From Thalassolituus alkanivorans (lineage in GTDB: Bacteria; Pseudomonadota; Gammaproteobacteria; Pseudomonadales; Oceanobacteraceae), in contig NZ_JAJAEL010000011.1 in NCBI RefSeq assembly GCF_020447205.1, forward strand, positions 167,132 through 231,131: 64,000 nt of DNA. The letters run 5' to 3'. Within the stretch, counting starts at the first letter, position 1, and the number at the start of each line of letters is the position of its first letter. The position numbers and the translations under genes are program-made. This document shows positions 8,829 through 17,447 of the stretch, in pieces. The notes under the pieces are model-generated. The model saw nothing but the letters and a program-made list of their open reading frames with translations, made no database searches and had not been told where the DNA came from.

Positions 8829-9503
8829 ATGACGCCGTTACTGAGTCTGATCATAATTGCCGCCATTATCGGCCTGTTACTGCTGCTGATGCTAGTCGAC
8901 CGAGGTAGCAGAGGCAGTGAATTATCGGCTCTGGCTGATCAGCTGAAACTGGCTTACCGGCCTTATGCCTCACTCAGCCAGCGTATCCGCGACGCGCACT
9001 TTCAGCTGCTGGATATTGGCCAGTTCCGTCACTTCCGCCATTTACTTGAAGGGCAACTGGAGAACGATGACAGCCGCTACCTTAATCTGTTTGATTACAG
9101 CCTGATCGGGGCCGGCGGCGCGTCGACTCAGACCGTTATTCTGTTGCCCTGCCCGCTGCCCGAGGCCAGTGCCTTCAGCATCTGTCGCAAGCGCTGGTTG
9201 CAGGAAGATGTGTTTTCCGAAAGCCAGCACAAGAAGCTCGTCTCATTAACGGCACAGCAAAAACCCCTGCTGCTGCGCCAGTGGCAGCTGCACAGCCAGA
9301 ATGGCGAACGCCTGTGGGCCTTACTGAAACCAGAGGTCTGCGACTGGCTTTTGGCGCATCCTCACCTTCACATTGAGTGGGCAGATGGCATCCTGCTGCT
9401 CTGCCGGCCTCACCATGTTCTGCCACCGGCCCAGATCGAAGACGCCCTGCAGCACGCCCTGCAACTGATCAAACGCCTGCAGGACAGTGCCAGAACGGTC
9501 TGA
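8829..9503 (+). CDS. Membrane-anchored protein of unknown function
   Basis: A 224-residue protein not recognised. It has one N-terminal transmembrane segment (LLSLIIIAAIIGLLLLLMLV, residues 4-23) followed by a soluble domain with no obvious enzymatic motif. The sequence NLFDYSLIGAGGASTQTVILL resembles the YDY pattern of DUF3137-like proteins, but that is only an impression. It starts 36 bases before the GTG frame of the oppositely oriented crotonase gene and is followed 38 bases later by the alpha/beta hydrolase, with which it may be cotranscribed. Confidence 0.7.
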   Translation: MTPLLSLIIIAAIIGLLLLLMLVDRGSRGSELSALADQLKLAYRPYASLSQRIRDAHFQLLDIGQFRHFRHLLEGQLENDDSRYLNLFDYSLIGAGGASTQTVILLPCPLPEASAFSICRKRWLQEDVFSESQHKKLVSLTAQQKPLLLRQWQLHSQNGERLWALLKPEVCDWLLAHPHLHIEWADGILLLCRPHHVLPPAQIEDALQHALQLIKRLQDSARTV

Positions 9504-9541
9504 ATCAGTGTCTCTCAATAATAAAATTACAGGTATTTTTT

Positions 9542-10516
9542 ATGCGGCCTATCTCAGCCATGTTTCAGGCTTCCACCCGCTTGCTTATCGGCGCCACGAC
9601 CTTCGCAGCATTAATGCTGAGCGGCTGCTCGGCCAGTCAGCAGGAAGTGATTTATGACAAAGCCATTAACCTGGCCCGCAGCAGCGCCGACCTGACCCTG
9701 AAACAGGTCGCCACCGGTGATGTGGAAATGCGTTATCTGGAACGTCAGGGCACAGGGCCAACCGTCTTATTACTGCATGGTTTTTCTGCCAACAAAGATA
9801 CCTGGCTGAAATTTGCCGCTGAAATGCCACAGGATTATCACCTGATTATTCCCGACCTGGCCGGTCACGGTGACACCCCGGCACCATCGACCCAGGATTA
9901 TAATTTAATCCGCCAGGCTGAACGCCTGCATAAGCTGATGGCTGCGACGGGCGCTGAACAATTCCATATTGCCGGCAATTCCATGGGCGGTGCCATCAGC
10001 GCCATTTATGCCACCCGCTATCCGCAACAGATTCTCAGCCTGACCTTAATTGATGCTGCCGGTGTTGATGCGCCAGAGCAAAGCGAATATATGCAGGCGC
10101 TGGCCGAAGGCAAAAATCCGTTAATCGCTACCGACGAAGAAAGTTTTGAATACCGCTGGAATTTCGTCATGAGTGAACCACCACTATTGCCATGGCCGCT
10201 GCGTCCGGTGGTTGTGCGTAAAACCATCGCCCGCGAAGGTATTAACCGCGAAATATTCAGCGATATGCTCGCTACCCGCGAAGAGCTGGCAGCCAGCCAG
10301 TTTGAGCAACAGCTGAGCGAAAAAGTCACCATGCCAACGCTGATTATCTGGGGAGAGGAAGACCGCGTACTGGATGTATCAGCCGCACAGGTATTCAAAG
10401 AAAAGCTGCCACAAGCACAGGTAAAAATTTATCCGGGAATCGGTCATTTACCGATGGTCGAAATTCCGGCTGAAACCGCAGAACTGTACAGCCGTTTTAT
10501 TGCAACCGCTGAATAA
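9542..10516 (+). CDS. Alpha/beta hydrolase lipoprotein
   Basis: A 324-residue alpha/beta hydrolase anchored as a lipoprotein. The lipobox is LSGC near residue 28 after a signal segment. Catalytic features are the oxyanion region LLLHGFSANKDTW, the nucleophile elbow GNSMGG (Ser in G-x-S-x-G), an acid in IIWGEEDRVLD and the histidine in GIGHLPM. The family includes lipases, esterases and C-C hydrolases; the substrate cannot be read here, though lipid attachment suggests an exported esterase or lipase. The ATG at 9542 was preferred over upstream in-frame codons because it gives a proper signal peptide and sits after the previous gene. A terminator follows. Confidence 0.88.
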   Translation: MRPISAMFQASTRLLIGATTFAALMLSGCSASQQEVIYDKAINLARSSADLTLKQVATGDVEMRYLERQGTGPTVLLLHGFSANKDTWLKFAAEMPQDYHLIIPDLAGHGDTPAPSTQDYNLIRQAERLHKLMAATGAEQFHIAGNSMGGAISAIYATRYPQQILSLTLIDAAGVDAPEQSEYMQALAEGKNPLIATDEESFEYRWNFVMSEPPLLPWPLRPVVVRKTIAREGINREIFSDMLATREELAASQFEQQLSEKVTMPTLIIWGEEDRVLDVSAAQVFKEKLPQAQVKIYPGIGHLPMVEIPAETAELYSRFIATAE

Positions 10517-10541
10517 TTCTGAAAAAGAGAGAATGCAGGCC

Positions 10542-10569
10542 AAAAAGCCCCGTTATCCGGGGCTTTTTT
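10542..10569. terminator. Bidirectional intrinsic terminator
   Basis: A hairpin with arms AAGCCCCG/CGGGGCTT, flanked by A-runs on one side and T-runs on the other. It lies between the stop of the alpha/beta hydrolase gene and the stop of the convergent wrbA gene, so it can end both transcripts. Confidence 0.85.
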
Positions 10570-10586
10570 ATGTTGTTTAATAACGT

Positions 10587-11189
10587 TTAAACCGGTTGCA
10601 AACGCAACAGTGTGCGCGCCATATATTCTCCCTGATAAGCGGCCAGACTCAACTCCAGCTCTGACGGCTGACGACTACCATCAGCACCGGCTATACAGGC
10701 AGCGCCCAGCGGTGAGCCGCCTTTTACCGTACTGATATCCGTTAACCCCGGAGCGGTATAAGGCAGGCCGGCAATCAACATACCATGGTGCAGCAGCGTG
10801 GTATGAAACGACTGTATCGTGGTTTCATTACCACCGCCGGTGCCGGTTGAGGTAAACACACTGGCCAGTTTTCCCACCAGTGCATTCTGCATCCACAGGC
10901 CACCGGTCTGATCGAGGAAATTTCGCATCTGAGCTGCCATATTGCCGAAGCGGGTTGGCGTGCCAAAAATAATACCGTCATAGCCGGCTAATTCGGCAAC
11001 GCTGGCTTCATCTCCGGCCTGTTGCATTTTAATACCGGCTTTTTCCGCTATCTCAGAACTCAGGGTTTCCGGTACACGCTTCAGGCTGACGTCGACCCCC
11101 TCAATTTTACCGGCACCTTCTGCTACGGCCTGTGCCATGGTTTCGATATGGCCATAACTTGAATAATATAAAACCAGTAATTTTTTCAT
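10587..11189 (-). CDS. wrbA: NAD(P)H:quinone oxidoreductase WrbA
   Basis: A 200-residue flavodoxin-like protein. The FMN phosphate-binding loop is at the N-terminus ([18 protein letters not shown]), followed by the WrbA signatures [19 protein letters not shown] and [10 protein letters not shown]. WrbA enzymes reduce quinones by two electrons with NAD(P)H and limit oxidative stress. Length equals the family norm. The start overlaps the stop of the upstream DsbA-like gene by four bases, so the two genes form one translationally coupled unit. Confidence 0.93.
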   Translation of the reverse strand: MKKLLVLYYSSYGHIETMAQAVAEGAGKIEGVDVSLKRVPETLSSEIAEKAGIKMQQAGDEASVAELAGYDGIIFGTPTRFGNMAAQMRNFLDQTGGLWMQNALVGKLASVFTSTGTGGGNETTIQSFHTTLLHHGMLIAGLPYTAPGLTDISTVKGGSPLGAACIAGADGSRQPSELELSLAAYQGEYMARTLLRLQPV

Positions 11190-11818
11190 GCCGCCTCCGC
11201 CAGTTGCTGTTCAATTAATTGTTCTAACTGTTCATTGGTTAACGTGCTGGAAACCAGCGTTTTACCATTAATCAGCAAGGTTGGAATCGAACGAACATTC
11301 AGCCGCCGTGCCAGCGCTATATCATCTTCCACCAGCAGGCGAAGTTCTTCCGTTTTTACCTGTTCCGCCAGAGCCTTACCGTCAAATCCCAGCGTATTGG
11401 CTGCGGCTATCAGAGTGTCTTCACTACCAATATTTTCATTCAGCAGCAGGTGACGACGCTGAATTTCATCGAACATATCCCAGTGGGCAGCAGTGCCGTA
11501 GGTTATTTCTGCGGCCTTGGCGAACAGTGCCGCCAGCCAACCGGACGGATAAGAAAAAGGCTTGGCGCGCATGCCCTCGGTATTAAAACGGGCCGGATCA
11601 TCGGCAGCTGCCTGACACTGCTGCCAGTGGCGCAGGATTTCGGCTTTTGCCAGCGCCATTGAGCCAAAGCGCTCAATCATTTCCTGCTCATTGCGCTGCA
11701 ATACAAAACAGCGCTGACGGATCTGAACCTGCGGATGATCCGCCCAGCGGCGTAAACGTGGGCTGAGCACATAGCACCAGCCGCAAACAGCATCGTGGAA
11801 AAAATCGATTGTGATCAT
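11186..11818 (-). CDS. DsbA family (FrnE-like) oxidoreductase
   Basis: A 210-residue thioredoxin-fold protein with an active-site CGWC motif at residues 12-15 ([17 protein letters not shown]) and the cis-proline segment SIPTLLING near residue 170. There is no signal peptide, so it is probably cytoplasmic, as FrnE-like DsbA relatives are. It may reduce or isomerise disulfides or act on glutathione adducts. It is translationally coupled to wrbA, suggesting a joint role in redox stress. A LysR gene lies upstream on the same strand and could regulate the pair. Confidence 0.85.
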   Translation of the reverse strand: MITIDFFHDAVCGWCYVLSPRLRRWADHPQVQIRQRCFVLQRNEQEMIERFGSMALAKAEILRHWQQCQAAADDPARFNTEGMRAKPFSYPSGWLAALFAKAAEITYGTAAHWDMFDEIQRRHLLLNENIGSEDTLIAAANTLGFDGKALAEQVKTEELRLLVEDDIALARRLNVRSIPTLLINGKTLVSSTLTNEQLEQLIEQQLAEAA

Positions 11819-11886
11819 TACTGCTCTCCTGTTGCAGATATTGGACGGAGAGCAGATTACGGCCAGGGGAAAATAAAAAATAATGA

Positions 11887-11916
11887 AAAGAACGGCTGAA
11901 TATACGCCGTTTTTTG
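11887..11916 (-). terminator. Intrinsic terminator after the LysR gene
   Basis: Arms AACGGC/GCCGTT with an A-rich left and T-rich right flank form a short hairpin directly after the stop of the LysR gene on the minus strand. It separates that gene from the dsbA-like/wrbA unit. Confidence 0.6.
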
Positions 11917-11921
11917 CATGC

Positions 11922-12782
11922 TTATGCGGCAGGCGGGGTCTGGGTCAGCAATTCATACAGGCGGGCAACGGCAGTCAGATGTGCAAACTCCGGGTTCAGA
12001 CCGATATGCAAAGCCACTTCCCGCTCATTGCCGGCTGCCAGAGTAAGGCGCTGCATCCGCCCGGTAATCAGATATTCCGGCAGCCAGGCAAAGCCCACAC
12101 CGGCTTCTACCGCCTGCTGAGCAAGTGCTGCAGAATCAAGGGTCAGACGCTGCTGTGCTGCCAGCCAGCCACTGTCGCGGTTGGCGCTGCCACTATCACG
12201 CAACACGATCTGGCAGTGTTGTTTAAGGTCGCTGTCAGTGAGTGGCCCGGCGCTCGCCAGCGGATGAGATAAACCGCAGACACAGTGTTTACGCACCGCC
12301 AGTAAAGGCTCACTCAGTATGTCATGAGGTAATTGACTGGCGATGGCGACAGCAACCAGCCCCTGTTCCAGCAGCTGCGAGGCACCCGATAACGCACTTT
12401 CATAAATCTGTACCGACACCTGTGGCATTTCTGCGCTGAACTGCGCCAGTCGCGGTAACCAATATGCCGGAGGTAACAGGACATCCACCGCCAGGGCGAT
12501 TTCCTGACGCTGTGCCAAAGCACTATCGGTAGCTTTTATTTCCAGCGATTCGGCGCGGGCCAGTAAAGCCCGTGCCTGCACCAGCAATTGTTCCCCGGCC
12601 AGCGTCAGCTGCGACTGACGCCCCTGAACCTGAAATAAAGGCTGATTTAATAAAGATTCCATTTTTTTCAGACTGTGCACCACCGCCGACTGGCTTTTGC
12701 AGAGAAATTCTGCCGCTTTAATGGTGCTTCCCTGCTCAGCCGTAGCAACAAAAGTGCGCCACATTTCCAGAGTAATTTTCAT
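11922..12782 (-). CDS. LysR family transcriptional regulator
   Basis: A 286-residue LysR-type regulator. The N-terminal winged helix-turn-helix is clear (EMWRTFVATAEQGSTIKAAE, then SQSAVVHSLKKMESLLNQPL), followed by the effector-binding domain with its two Rossmann-like lobes. LysR proteins usually sense a small molecule and often control a neighbouring gene. The candidates here are the dsbA-like/wrbA pair downstream on the same strand and the short-chain dehydrogenase upstream. The effector is unknown. Confidence 0.9.
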   Translation of the reverse strand: MKITLEMWRTFVATAEQGSTIKAAEFLCKSQSAVVHSLKKMESLLNQPLFQVQGRQSQLTLAGEQLLVQARALLARAESLEIKATDSALAQRQEIALAVDVLLPPAYWLPRLAQFSAEMPQVSVQIYESALSGASQLLEQGLVAVAIASQLPHDILSEPLLAVRKHCVCGLSHPLASAGPLTDSDLKQHCQIVLRDSGSANRDSGWLAAQQRLTLDSAALAQQAVEAGVGFAWLPEYLITGRMQRLTLAAGNEREVALHIGLNPEFAHLTAVARLYELLTQTPPAA

Positions 12783-12918
12783 ACTGTTTAAACCGCATAC
12801 CGACCTGGGGATACAACCGTATTTCCTGACGGAAACCGGCGATGTCAGAGCTTGCTTACAGCGGAGAGCGTGGCTCTGACAATATACTGAGCAGCTCTGA
12901 CAACATACGATGACGAAG

Positions 12919-13671
12919 TTATTCGTCCGCCCAGGATAATACCTGTCCGGTCACGGCGCCGCCATCAATGACGAATTCACTGCCGGTTGAATAGGTGGCT
13001 TCGGTAAACATAAAGCGCGCCATGCGCGCGACCTCAAGCGCCTCACCAAACCGGGGAATGGGCTGCGCCTGAGCAATCGCATCGGGCAAGCCATCGGTCA
13101 TGGCAGTGCGTATTGGCCCGGGGTGTAATGACAGCACGCGGATATTGTATGGCGCCAGATCCAGCGCCGCGGCCTTGGTCAGCCCGCGTACGCCCCATTT
13201 ACTGGCAACATAACCGGCAAGACCGCCATAACCCTGTAAACCTGCCGTGGATGAGGTATTTACAATGGCCCCGCCGCCTGCTTTTTTCAGCGCCGGTGTG
13301 ACGCAATGAATGCCGAGAAACACACCGTATAAATTGATATCGGTAATGCGCTTAAACTCTTCCGGCGAGCTGTTTTCTGCACCACTGAAACCCACGACTC
13401 CGGCATTATTGAATAGTGCGTTCAGGCCGCCGAATTCTGTTTCAGCAAAAGCGATTGCCTGCTCCCAGTCCTTAACACTGACCACATCCAGATGCCGGTA
13501 ACGCACCCGTGAACCCAGCTCCTTAGCCAGAGCATTTCCTGCATCGTCCTGTACATCGGCAATCAATACCTGAGCACCTTCCGCTGCCAGCAGCCTGGCG
13601 GTAGCGGCACCAATACCACTGGCTCCGCCAGTGATCAGTATTTTCAGATCCTGCGTTGCGATTACGTTCAT
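12919..13671 (-). CDS. Short-chain dehydrogenase/reductase
   Basis: A classical SDR of about 250 residues. The cofactor loop TGGASGIG (about residues 14-21), NNAGV in the central strand, the catalytic Ser in NTSSTAG and the Tyr-Lys pair in YVASKWG are all present, as is the PGPIRTAM loop. An Asp at the end of the second strand (LIADVQDD) suggests NAD rather than NADP preference. Substrate unknown. The start at 13671 was chosen because AAGGAGA precedes it and the protein then begins at the usual place; the open frame continues to 13752 without similarity. Confidence 0.88.
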   Translation of the reverse strand: MNVIATQDLKILITGGASGIGAATARLLAAEGAQVLIADVQDDAGNALAKELGSRVRYRHLDVVSVKDWEQAIAFAETEFGGLNALFNNAGVVGFSGAENSSPEEFKRITDINLYGVFLGIHCVTPALKKAGGGAIVNTSSTAGLQGYGGLAGYVASKWGVRGLTKAAALDLAPYNIRVLSLHPGPIRTAMTDGLPDAIAQAQPIPRFGEALEVARMARFMFTEATYSTGSEFVIDGGAVTGQVLSWADE

Positions 13672-13731
13672 AACGGTTCTCCTTGCTGATTCTGCAGCCG
13701 GCATTTGCCGGACCATGATCAAAGCATAGGC

Positions 13732-13767
13732 AAAAAAAATCCGCTGCCACACGGGTGACAGCGGATT
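13732..13767 (-). terminator. Intrinsic terminator of the phosphatase gene
   Basis: On the minus strand AATCCGCTG pairs with CAGCGGATT around a short loop, followed by a run of eight T residues. It lies just after the stop of the metallophosphatase gene. Confidence 0.8.
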
Positions 13768-13792
13768 ATGCGTTATTGCACTAACGCCCGGT

Positions 13793-14827
13793 TTATTGGC
13801 GGGTCAGGGTTTTATCAAAAGCACGGGTCACTTCACCGCTGACGCTGTCAACGGTATAAGAAGTTGCACGGAATTCATCGCCAGCGATTTCGATATAGAA
13901 AAAGCCCAGCGTTTTATCCTGTTGCCAGTAAGCTGCGTTGCGCTCGGTGTCTTTGAACTCACGGCTCTTGCCACCGGCACCGGAAACCATGTGCAGGGTT
14001 TTTCCGCATTTATCCACCGGCTGCAGGAACTGCAGTTCATGATCGTGACCGGCAATCATCACATCCACTTTGTTACAGACGTGGTCTTTCAGCATGTCGT
14101 AATACACCACGCCGGCGCCCGGGAAGCCGTCATACATACCGGCGTTACCGTGCTTACCGTTGGACAGAAACGGATGATGGGCAAAGGCGATTTTCCACGG
14201 TGCGGAAGCGTTATTCAGCTCGCGGTCGATCCATTCTGCCTGGGTCTTTTTGTACGGCAGCTGCCAGTATTCGGCATCGGCATCGCCCACTGCGGCCAGC
14301 GGGTTGGAATCGAGGGAGAAGAAGTTAATCAGTGGCTGCTCTTCGTTTAACGGCGCGGAGAACGTGTAGTAACGTGCCGGCATCTGCCACTTATTGCTTG
14401 GGCGGTTCTGCTGGTAGTGATAATCCACCTGAATATCGCCTTTATCGTTATCCAGACCATCACCACCGAATAACCATGAGTTATCGTGGTTGCCCAGCGT
14501 CATATAAAACGGGAAGTTGAGGTTTTTATACGGGTCTTCAAATTTGGTCTGAAACTGAATATCCGATACCGAATCTACGCCGGCTTCATAAATGTTATCG
14601 CCCAATCCGATGGCGAAATCACAACCACGTTCGGCACATACAGATTCCAGTGCAGCAGCCACTTTATACTGACCATCACCGCCAGTACCCATATCGCCGA
14701 TAGCGATAAAGCGGACGGTCTTGTTAACAGTACCCACATCCGGCAGCGGCTCCGGGGTTTTCGACATGGCCAGCGCCTGAGCGGCAACCACACTGCTCAG
14801 CAGCACGGGAAGCATCATTTTATTCAT
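13793..14827 (-). CDS. Purple-acid-phosphatase-like metallophosphoesterase, exported
   Basis: A 344-residue protein with a signal peptide (MMLPVLLSSVVAAQALA) and the full set of calcineurin-type metal-binding motifs: GDMG (about residue 44), GLGDNIYEAG, GNHD, FAHHP and AGHDHELQFL. The short single-domain form resembles bacterial and animal tartrate-resistant acid phosphatases. It probably hydrolyses phosphate monoesters in the periplasm or outside the cell. Its own terminator follows and about 290 bases without genes precede it. Upstream there is a weak half-match to a Pho box, not strong enough to annotate. Confidence 0.87.
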   Translation of the reverse strand: MNKMMLPVLLSSVVAAQALAMSKTPEPLPDVGTVNKTVRFIAIGDMGTGGDGQYKVAAALESVCAERGCDFAIGLGDNIYEAGVDSVSDIQFQTKFEDPYKNLNFPFYMTLGNHDNSWLFGGDGLDNDKGDIQVDYHYQQNRPSNKWQMPARYYTFSAPLNEEQPLINFFSLDSNPLAAVGDADAEYWQLPYKKTQAEWIDRELNNASAPWKIAFAHHPFLSNGKHGNAGMYDGFPGAGVVYYDMLKDHVCNKVDVMIAGHDHELQFLQPVDKCGKTLHMVSGAGGKSREFKDTERNAAYWQQDKTLGFFYIEIAGDEFRATSYTVDSVSGEVTRAFDKTLTRQ

Positions 14828-15116
14828 AGGTATCTCCTTTATTCAGCGGTGAGAACAACATTGTGAAAGCCGCCGCAGCATAGTGGCACCATGTTACAGC
14901 TTTGTTTTTGTTTTATGGCAATGCGGATAACAGCACAAAGGTACCAATCTCAAAAGGACACTACCGGCCAGTGGTGAGGATATAACGCAACCCGGCTCAG
15001 GGCGGCATCAAAACAGCCTGATACACCGGCCGTTAAAACGTCATTTCGGCCATATTCAACACAGGCCAGCCACTCTACACTGCGCGCCTTTACAACCAAA
15101 ACCGAAGAACCCAGCT

Positions 15117-15626
15117 ATGGCAAACACAGATAAAGCAAACCGTCCTAACCGACTCAGCACCGTCGTCAGCAAAGTGAATAAACTGCCGGTAGCCTGGCGC
15201 GCCAAGGCACTGTCACTGGTAATGGGCCGGGTGATTCCTTTCGCCGGCACCGCCGGCACCCGCGTAGAAAAACTGACCCCGCAGGAATGCGTGATCGTTA
15301 TGCGCAACAAGAAGAAAGTGCAGAACCATATCGGCAGTGTGCACGCCGCGGCGATGGGTCTGCTGGCCGAGTCGGCCACTGGCTTTATGACCGGCATGAG
15401 CGTACCCGATGACCGCATCATTGTTATCCGCTCCATGCAGCTGGAATACCTCAAGCGTGCCAGCGGTGATATGAAAGCGGTGGCAAGTTTCAGCGATGAG
15501 CAGCTCGACTATGTGAAGAACACCGAAAAAGGCGATATCGAAGTACCGGTTGTGATCACCGATGGCAGCGGTACCGAAACCGTCAAAGCCACCATGGTGT
15601 GGGCGTGGACGCCGAAGAAGAAGTAA
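15117..15626 (+). CDS. DUF4442 hotdog-fold protein
   Basis: A 169-residue protein resembling the DUF4442 group of hotdog-fold thioesterase-like proteins: central helix NHIGSVHAAAMGLLAESATG, with the His and Glu positions expected in this fold, and a beta-strand-rich second half. The probable role is hydrolysis or binding of acyl-CoA, but no substrate is known. The start ATG fits the beginning of the domain. Stands alone, convergent with the marR gene; a weak hairpin (GCGGCAA...TTGCCGC, about 15641-15659) lies between them. Confidence 0.78.
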   Translation: MANTDKANRPNRLSTVVSKVNKLPVAWRAKALSLVMGRVIPFAGTAGTRVEKLTPQECVIVMRNKKKVQNHIGSVHAAAMGLLAESATGFMTGMSVPDDRIIVIRSMQLEYLKRASGDMKAVASFSDEQLDYVKNTEKGDIEVPVVITDGSGTETVKATMVWAWTPKKK

Positions 15627-15680
15627 GTATGTGATGCAGCGGCAAAGGAATTGCCGCAGCCATTACGCGGGAGCAAAACG

Positions 15681-16247
15681 CTACTGCCGTTCATGCTCCT
15701 TACAAATCAGCTCTGCATCTTCTGCTGACAGTGGCTGTTGCAGCAGATTGCAGAAATACCCGTCTTCTGTCTCACGGTTATGGCGACACGAACGGCATAT
15801 ACCAAATGATTTCATCTGATTAGCGCTTAAAAATCCTGTCAGCAATAATTTCAGAGCGGCGCTGACCTGTTGCTGCTCAGCAACCGATAAATGCGCACAG
15901 GCTTTAACAAACATCGGAGAGGGAATCAGCTGCTGCAACAGCTGCTGACCCGCCTCAGTCACGCGCAGATGCGTTACGCGCTTATCCGCGGTATCCGCAA
16001 CCTTTTGCAGCAATGCCTTTTTTTCCAGCACTTTCAGCGTCTGCGACACCGTGCCTTTGGTCTGCCCCAGATACTCACTCACCGCCATTGGCGTATCCGA
16101 ATAGCGATTGCAGATCGACAGGTAATGCAGCGCCTCCAGCTGAACCGGCAACAGGCCGAATTCTGCGCCGCACTGGCGTGCGTCAACCCGGAGTAATTCC
16201 CCAAGCCGCTCAACGTGGTTGTAAATCAGATCAGTCATCATTGGCAC
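15681..16247 (-). CDS. MarR family regulator with cysteine-rich C-terminus
   Basis: A 188-residue MarR-type repressor. The winged helix (YLSICNRYSDTPMAVSEYLG, then TKGTVSQTLKVLEKKALL and the wing DTADKRVTHLRVTEAG) is complete. After the usual end of the family there is a tail with CRSC, a single Cys and CKEH, a possible metal-binding or redox-sensing module. It is transcribed divergently from the thioredoxin-like gene with a split inverted repeat in between, so it probably represses that unit and itself. The signal may be oxidative, given the cysteines and the CPVC partner, but this is inference. Confidence 0.88.
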   Translation of the reverse strand: MPMMTDLIYNHVERLGELLRVDARQCGAEFGLLPVQLEALHYLSICNRYSDTPMAVSEYLGQTKGTVSQTLKVLEKKALLQKVADTADKRVTHLRVTEAGQQLLQQLIPSPMFVKACAHLSVAEQQQVSAALKLLLTGFLSANQMKSFGICRSCRHNRETEDGYFCNLLQQPLSAEDAELICKEHERQ

Positions 16248-16250
16248 ATA

Positions 16251-16321
16251 GTATCGACTAAAAACTTTATTGACAACAGGGCAATCCGTCCCTTAGGGTT
16301 TAAAAGGTGTCGAGTCGATAC
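16251..16321. promoter_or_regulatory. Split inverted repeat, candidate MarR operator region
   Basis: GTATCGACT at 16251-16259 and its exact reverse complement AGTCGATAC at 16313-16321 bracket the divergent promoter region between the marR gene and the thioredoxin-like gene. A TTGACA -35-like box sits between them (about 16270). Placement at both edges of the intergenic region suggests two half-operators that let the regulator control both directions. Confidence 0.5.
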
Positions 16322-16340
16322 ATAAATTTGGAGAGAGATA

Positions 16341-16583
16341 ATGAACAACGCCATTTTTTATCACGCCGGTTGTCCGGTATGTGTCAGCGCAGAACAGGCT
16401 CTGCTGGCCGCACTGGATCAGCAGCGCCTGAATCTGAAAGTCGTCCATCTGGGTGAAGAGCCCGCCGAAATCACAGCTGCGGAATTAGCCGGCGTAAAAT
16501 CGGTACCCGCATTGCTGCTCAACGGTCAGGTGCTCCATATCAATTTCGGAGCCTCATTAGACGATTTAAAAGGAGCGCAATAA
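16341..16583 (+). CDS. Small thioredoxin-like protein with CPVC motif
   Basis: An 80-residue protein with a glutaredoxin/thioredoxin-like layout: CPVC at residues 11-14 (FYHAGCPVCVSAE) and the cis-proline segment SVPALLLNG near residue 54. Very short for thioredoxin but typical of mini-glutaredoxins. A strong ribosome binding site (GGAGAGAG) stands before the ATG. It overlaps the next gene by one base (TAATG), so the two form an operon, probably under control of the divergent MarR protein. It probably exchanges disulfides, possibly with the cysteine-rich tail of that regulator. Confidence 0.75.
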   Translation: MNNAIFYHAGCPVCVSAEQALLAALDQQRLNLKVVHLGEEPAEITAAELAGVKSVPALLLNGQVLHINFGASLDDLKGAQ

Positions 16584-17326
16584 TGGCTAATCATTCACTG
16601 TTGCTGGCCTTTATAGCGGCGGGATTTTCTGCCGCAGCCTGTGCGGGCGGCCACCATCACGGCGGCATACAGGCAGAAAAGAAAAATATTGAGCTGGCTC
16701 CTTTCGATATTATTCATACCAAAATCACCACTGAAGGCAGCATCGCAACCTTCCATATGGCGGTATCCGGTAATGCCGGAGAAAATACTCCCGCGGCGAG
16801 CGGACAGCTTGCCGGCAGCCATGTATTTTCCTATGTCTGGCCAACAACCATTGACAGCTACGAGGTGGGTTTTGACAAACAAGCCGGTATTCTGGCTCTG
16901 GCGGTAACCAGCCATCCGGATTTTGACGACACACCGCTGTACGATGAAAACAATGATGGCGATACCGGCAACGACGGCAATCTCTGGCACAGTCATTGGG
17001 TGGTGTTACATCCCGATGAACGCTGTGGCAAAGGTGCACTGGGCGTTGCCGATATTCCGGAAGGTGTTAAGCCGCGTTTGCCGGCAACCTGGCCGGGCCT
17101 GCCAATTCTGCTCGACAGCCCGGGCTGGGACCCGGTGTTCTCCGCCGAGCATGTGGAGGTTCGTGTTCCCTTTGCAGATATTGCCGTTGTTGAACAGGCA
17201 AACTTTGATGGTGTAACCGCAGGTTTACGGGTTAATCAGAGTGTGCACTCGCCACTGCTGTGTGTGGTGAATGTAATGGATATAGCCTCGGGCGATCTGA
17301 GTTTACCGGGCAAGGTCAATCACTGA
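16583..17326 (+). CDS. Exported His-rich protein of unknown function
   Basis: A 247-residue protein not recognised. It begins with a signal peptide (LLLAFIAAGFSAAACAGG), possibly a lipoprotein because of the Cys near the cleavage site, then HHHGG, which may bind metal. The acidic stretch DENNDGDTGNDG resembles a calcium-binding loop and is followed by LWHSHWVVL. Only two further cysteines occur, far apart. Translationally coupled to the thioredoxin-like gene and followed by a terminator, so these two genes make a complete unit. Confidence 0.7.
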   Translation: MANHSLLLAFIAAGFSAAACAGGHHHGGIQAEKKNIELAPFDIIHTKITTEGSIATFHMAVSGNAGENTPAASGQLAGSHVFSYVWPTTIDSYEVGFDKQAGILALAVTSHPDFDDTPLYDENNDGDTGNDGNLWHSHWVVLHPDERCGKGALGVADIPEGVKPRLPATWPGLPILLDSPGWDPVFSAEHVEVRVPFADIAVVEQANFDGVTAGLRVNQSVHSPLLCVVNVMDIASGDLSLPGKVNH

Positions 17327-17392
17327 GCCATAGCCGGACAAGGATGTCTGCTTATTCAAAAAATCAGAGGATAAATACCTGAAAAGCTCCAT

Positions 17393-17432
17393 AAAACAGC
17401 CCCGGCAGTATTAACCTGCCGGGGCTGTTTTA
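17393..17432. terminator. Bidirectional intrinsic terminator
   Basis: A strong hairpin with arms CAGCCCCGGCAG/CTGCCGGGGCTG flanked by A and T runs. It separates the convergent His-rich protein gene and the TPR gene of the TonB operon. Confidence 0.88.
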
Positions 17433-17447
17433 TAGCCGATAAAAGAA

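Noticed and set aside
14828..15116. Pho box before the phosphatase gene
   Set aside because: CTGTAAC-ATGG-TGCCACT on the minus strand matches only one half and has no -10 at the right place.
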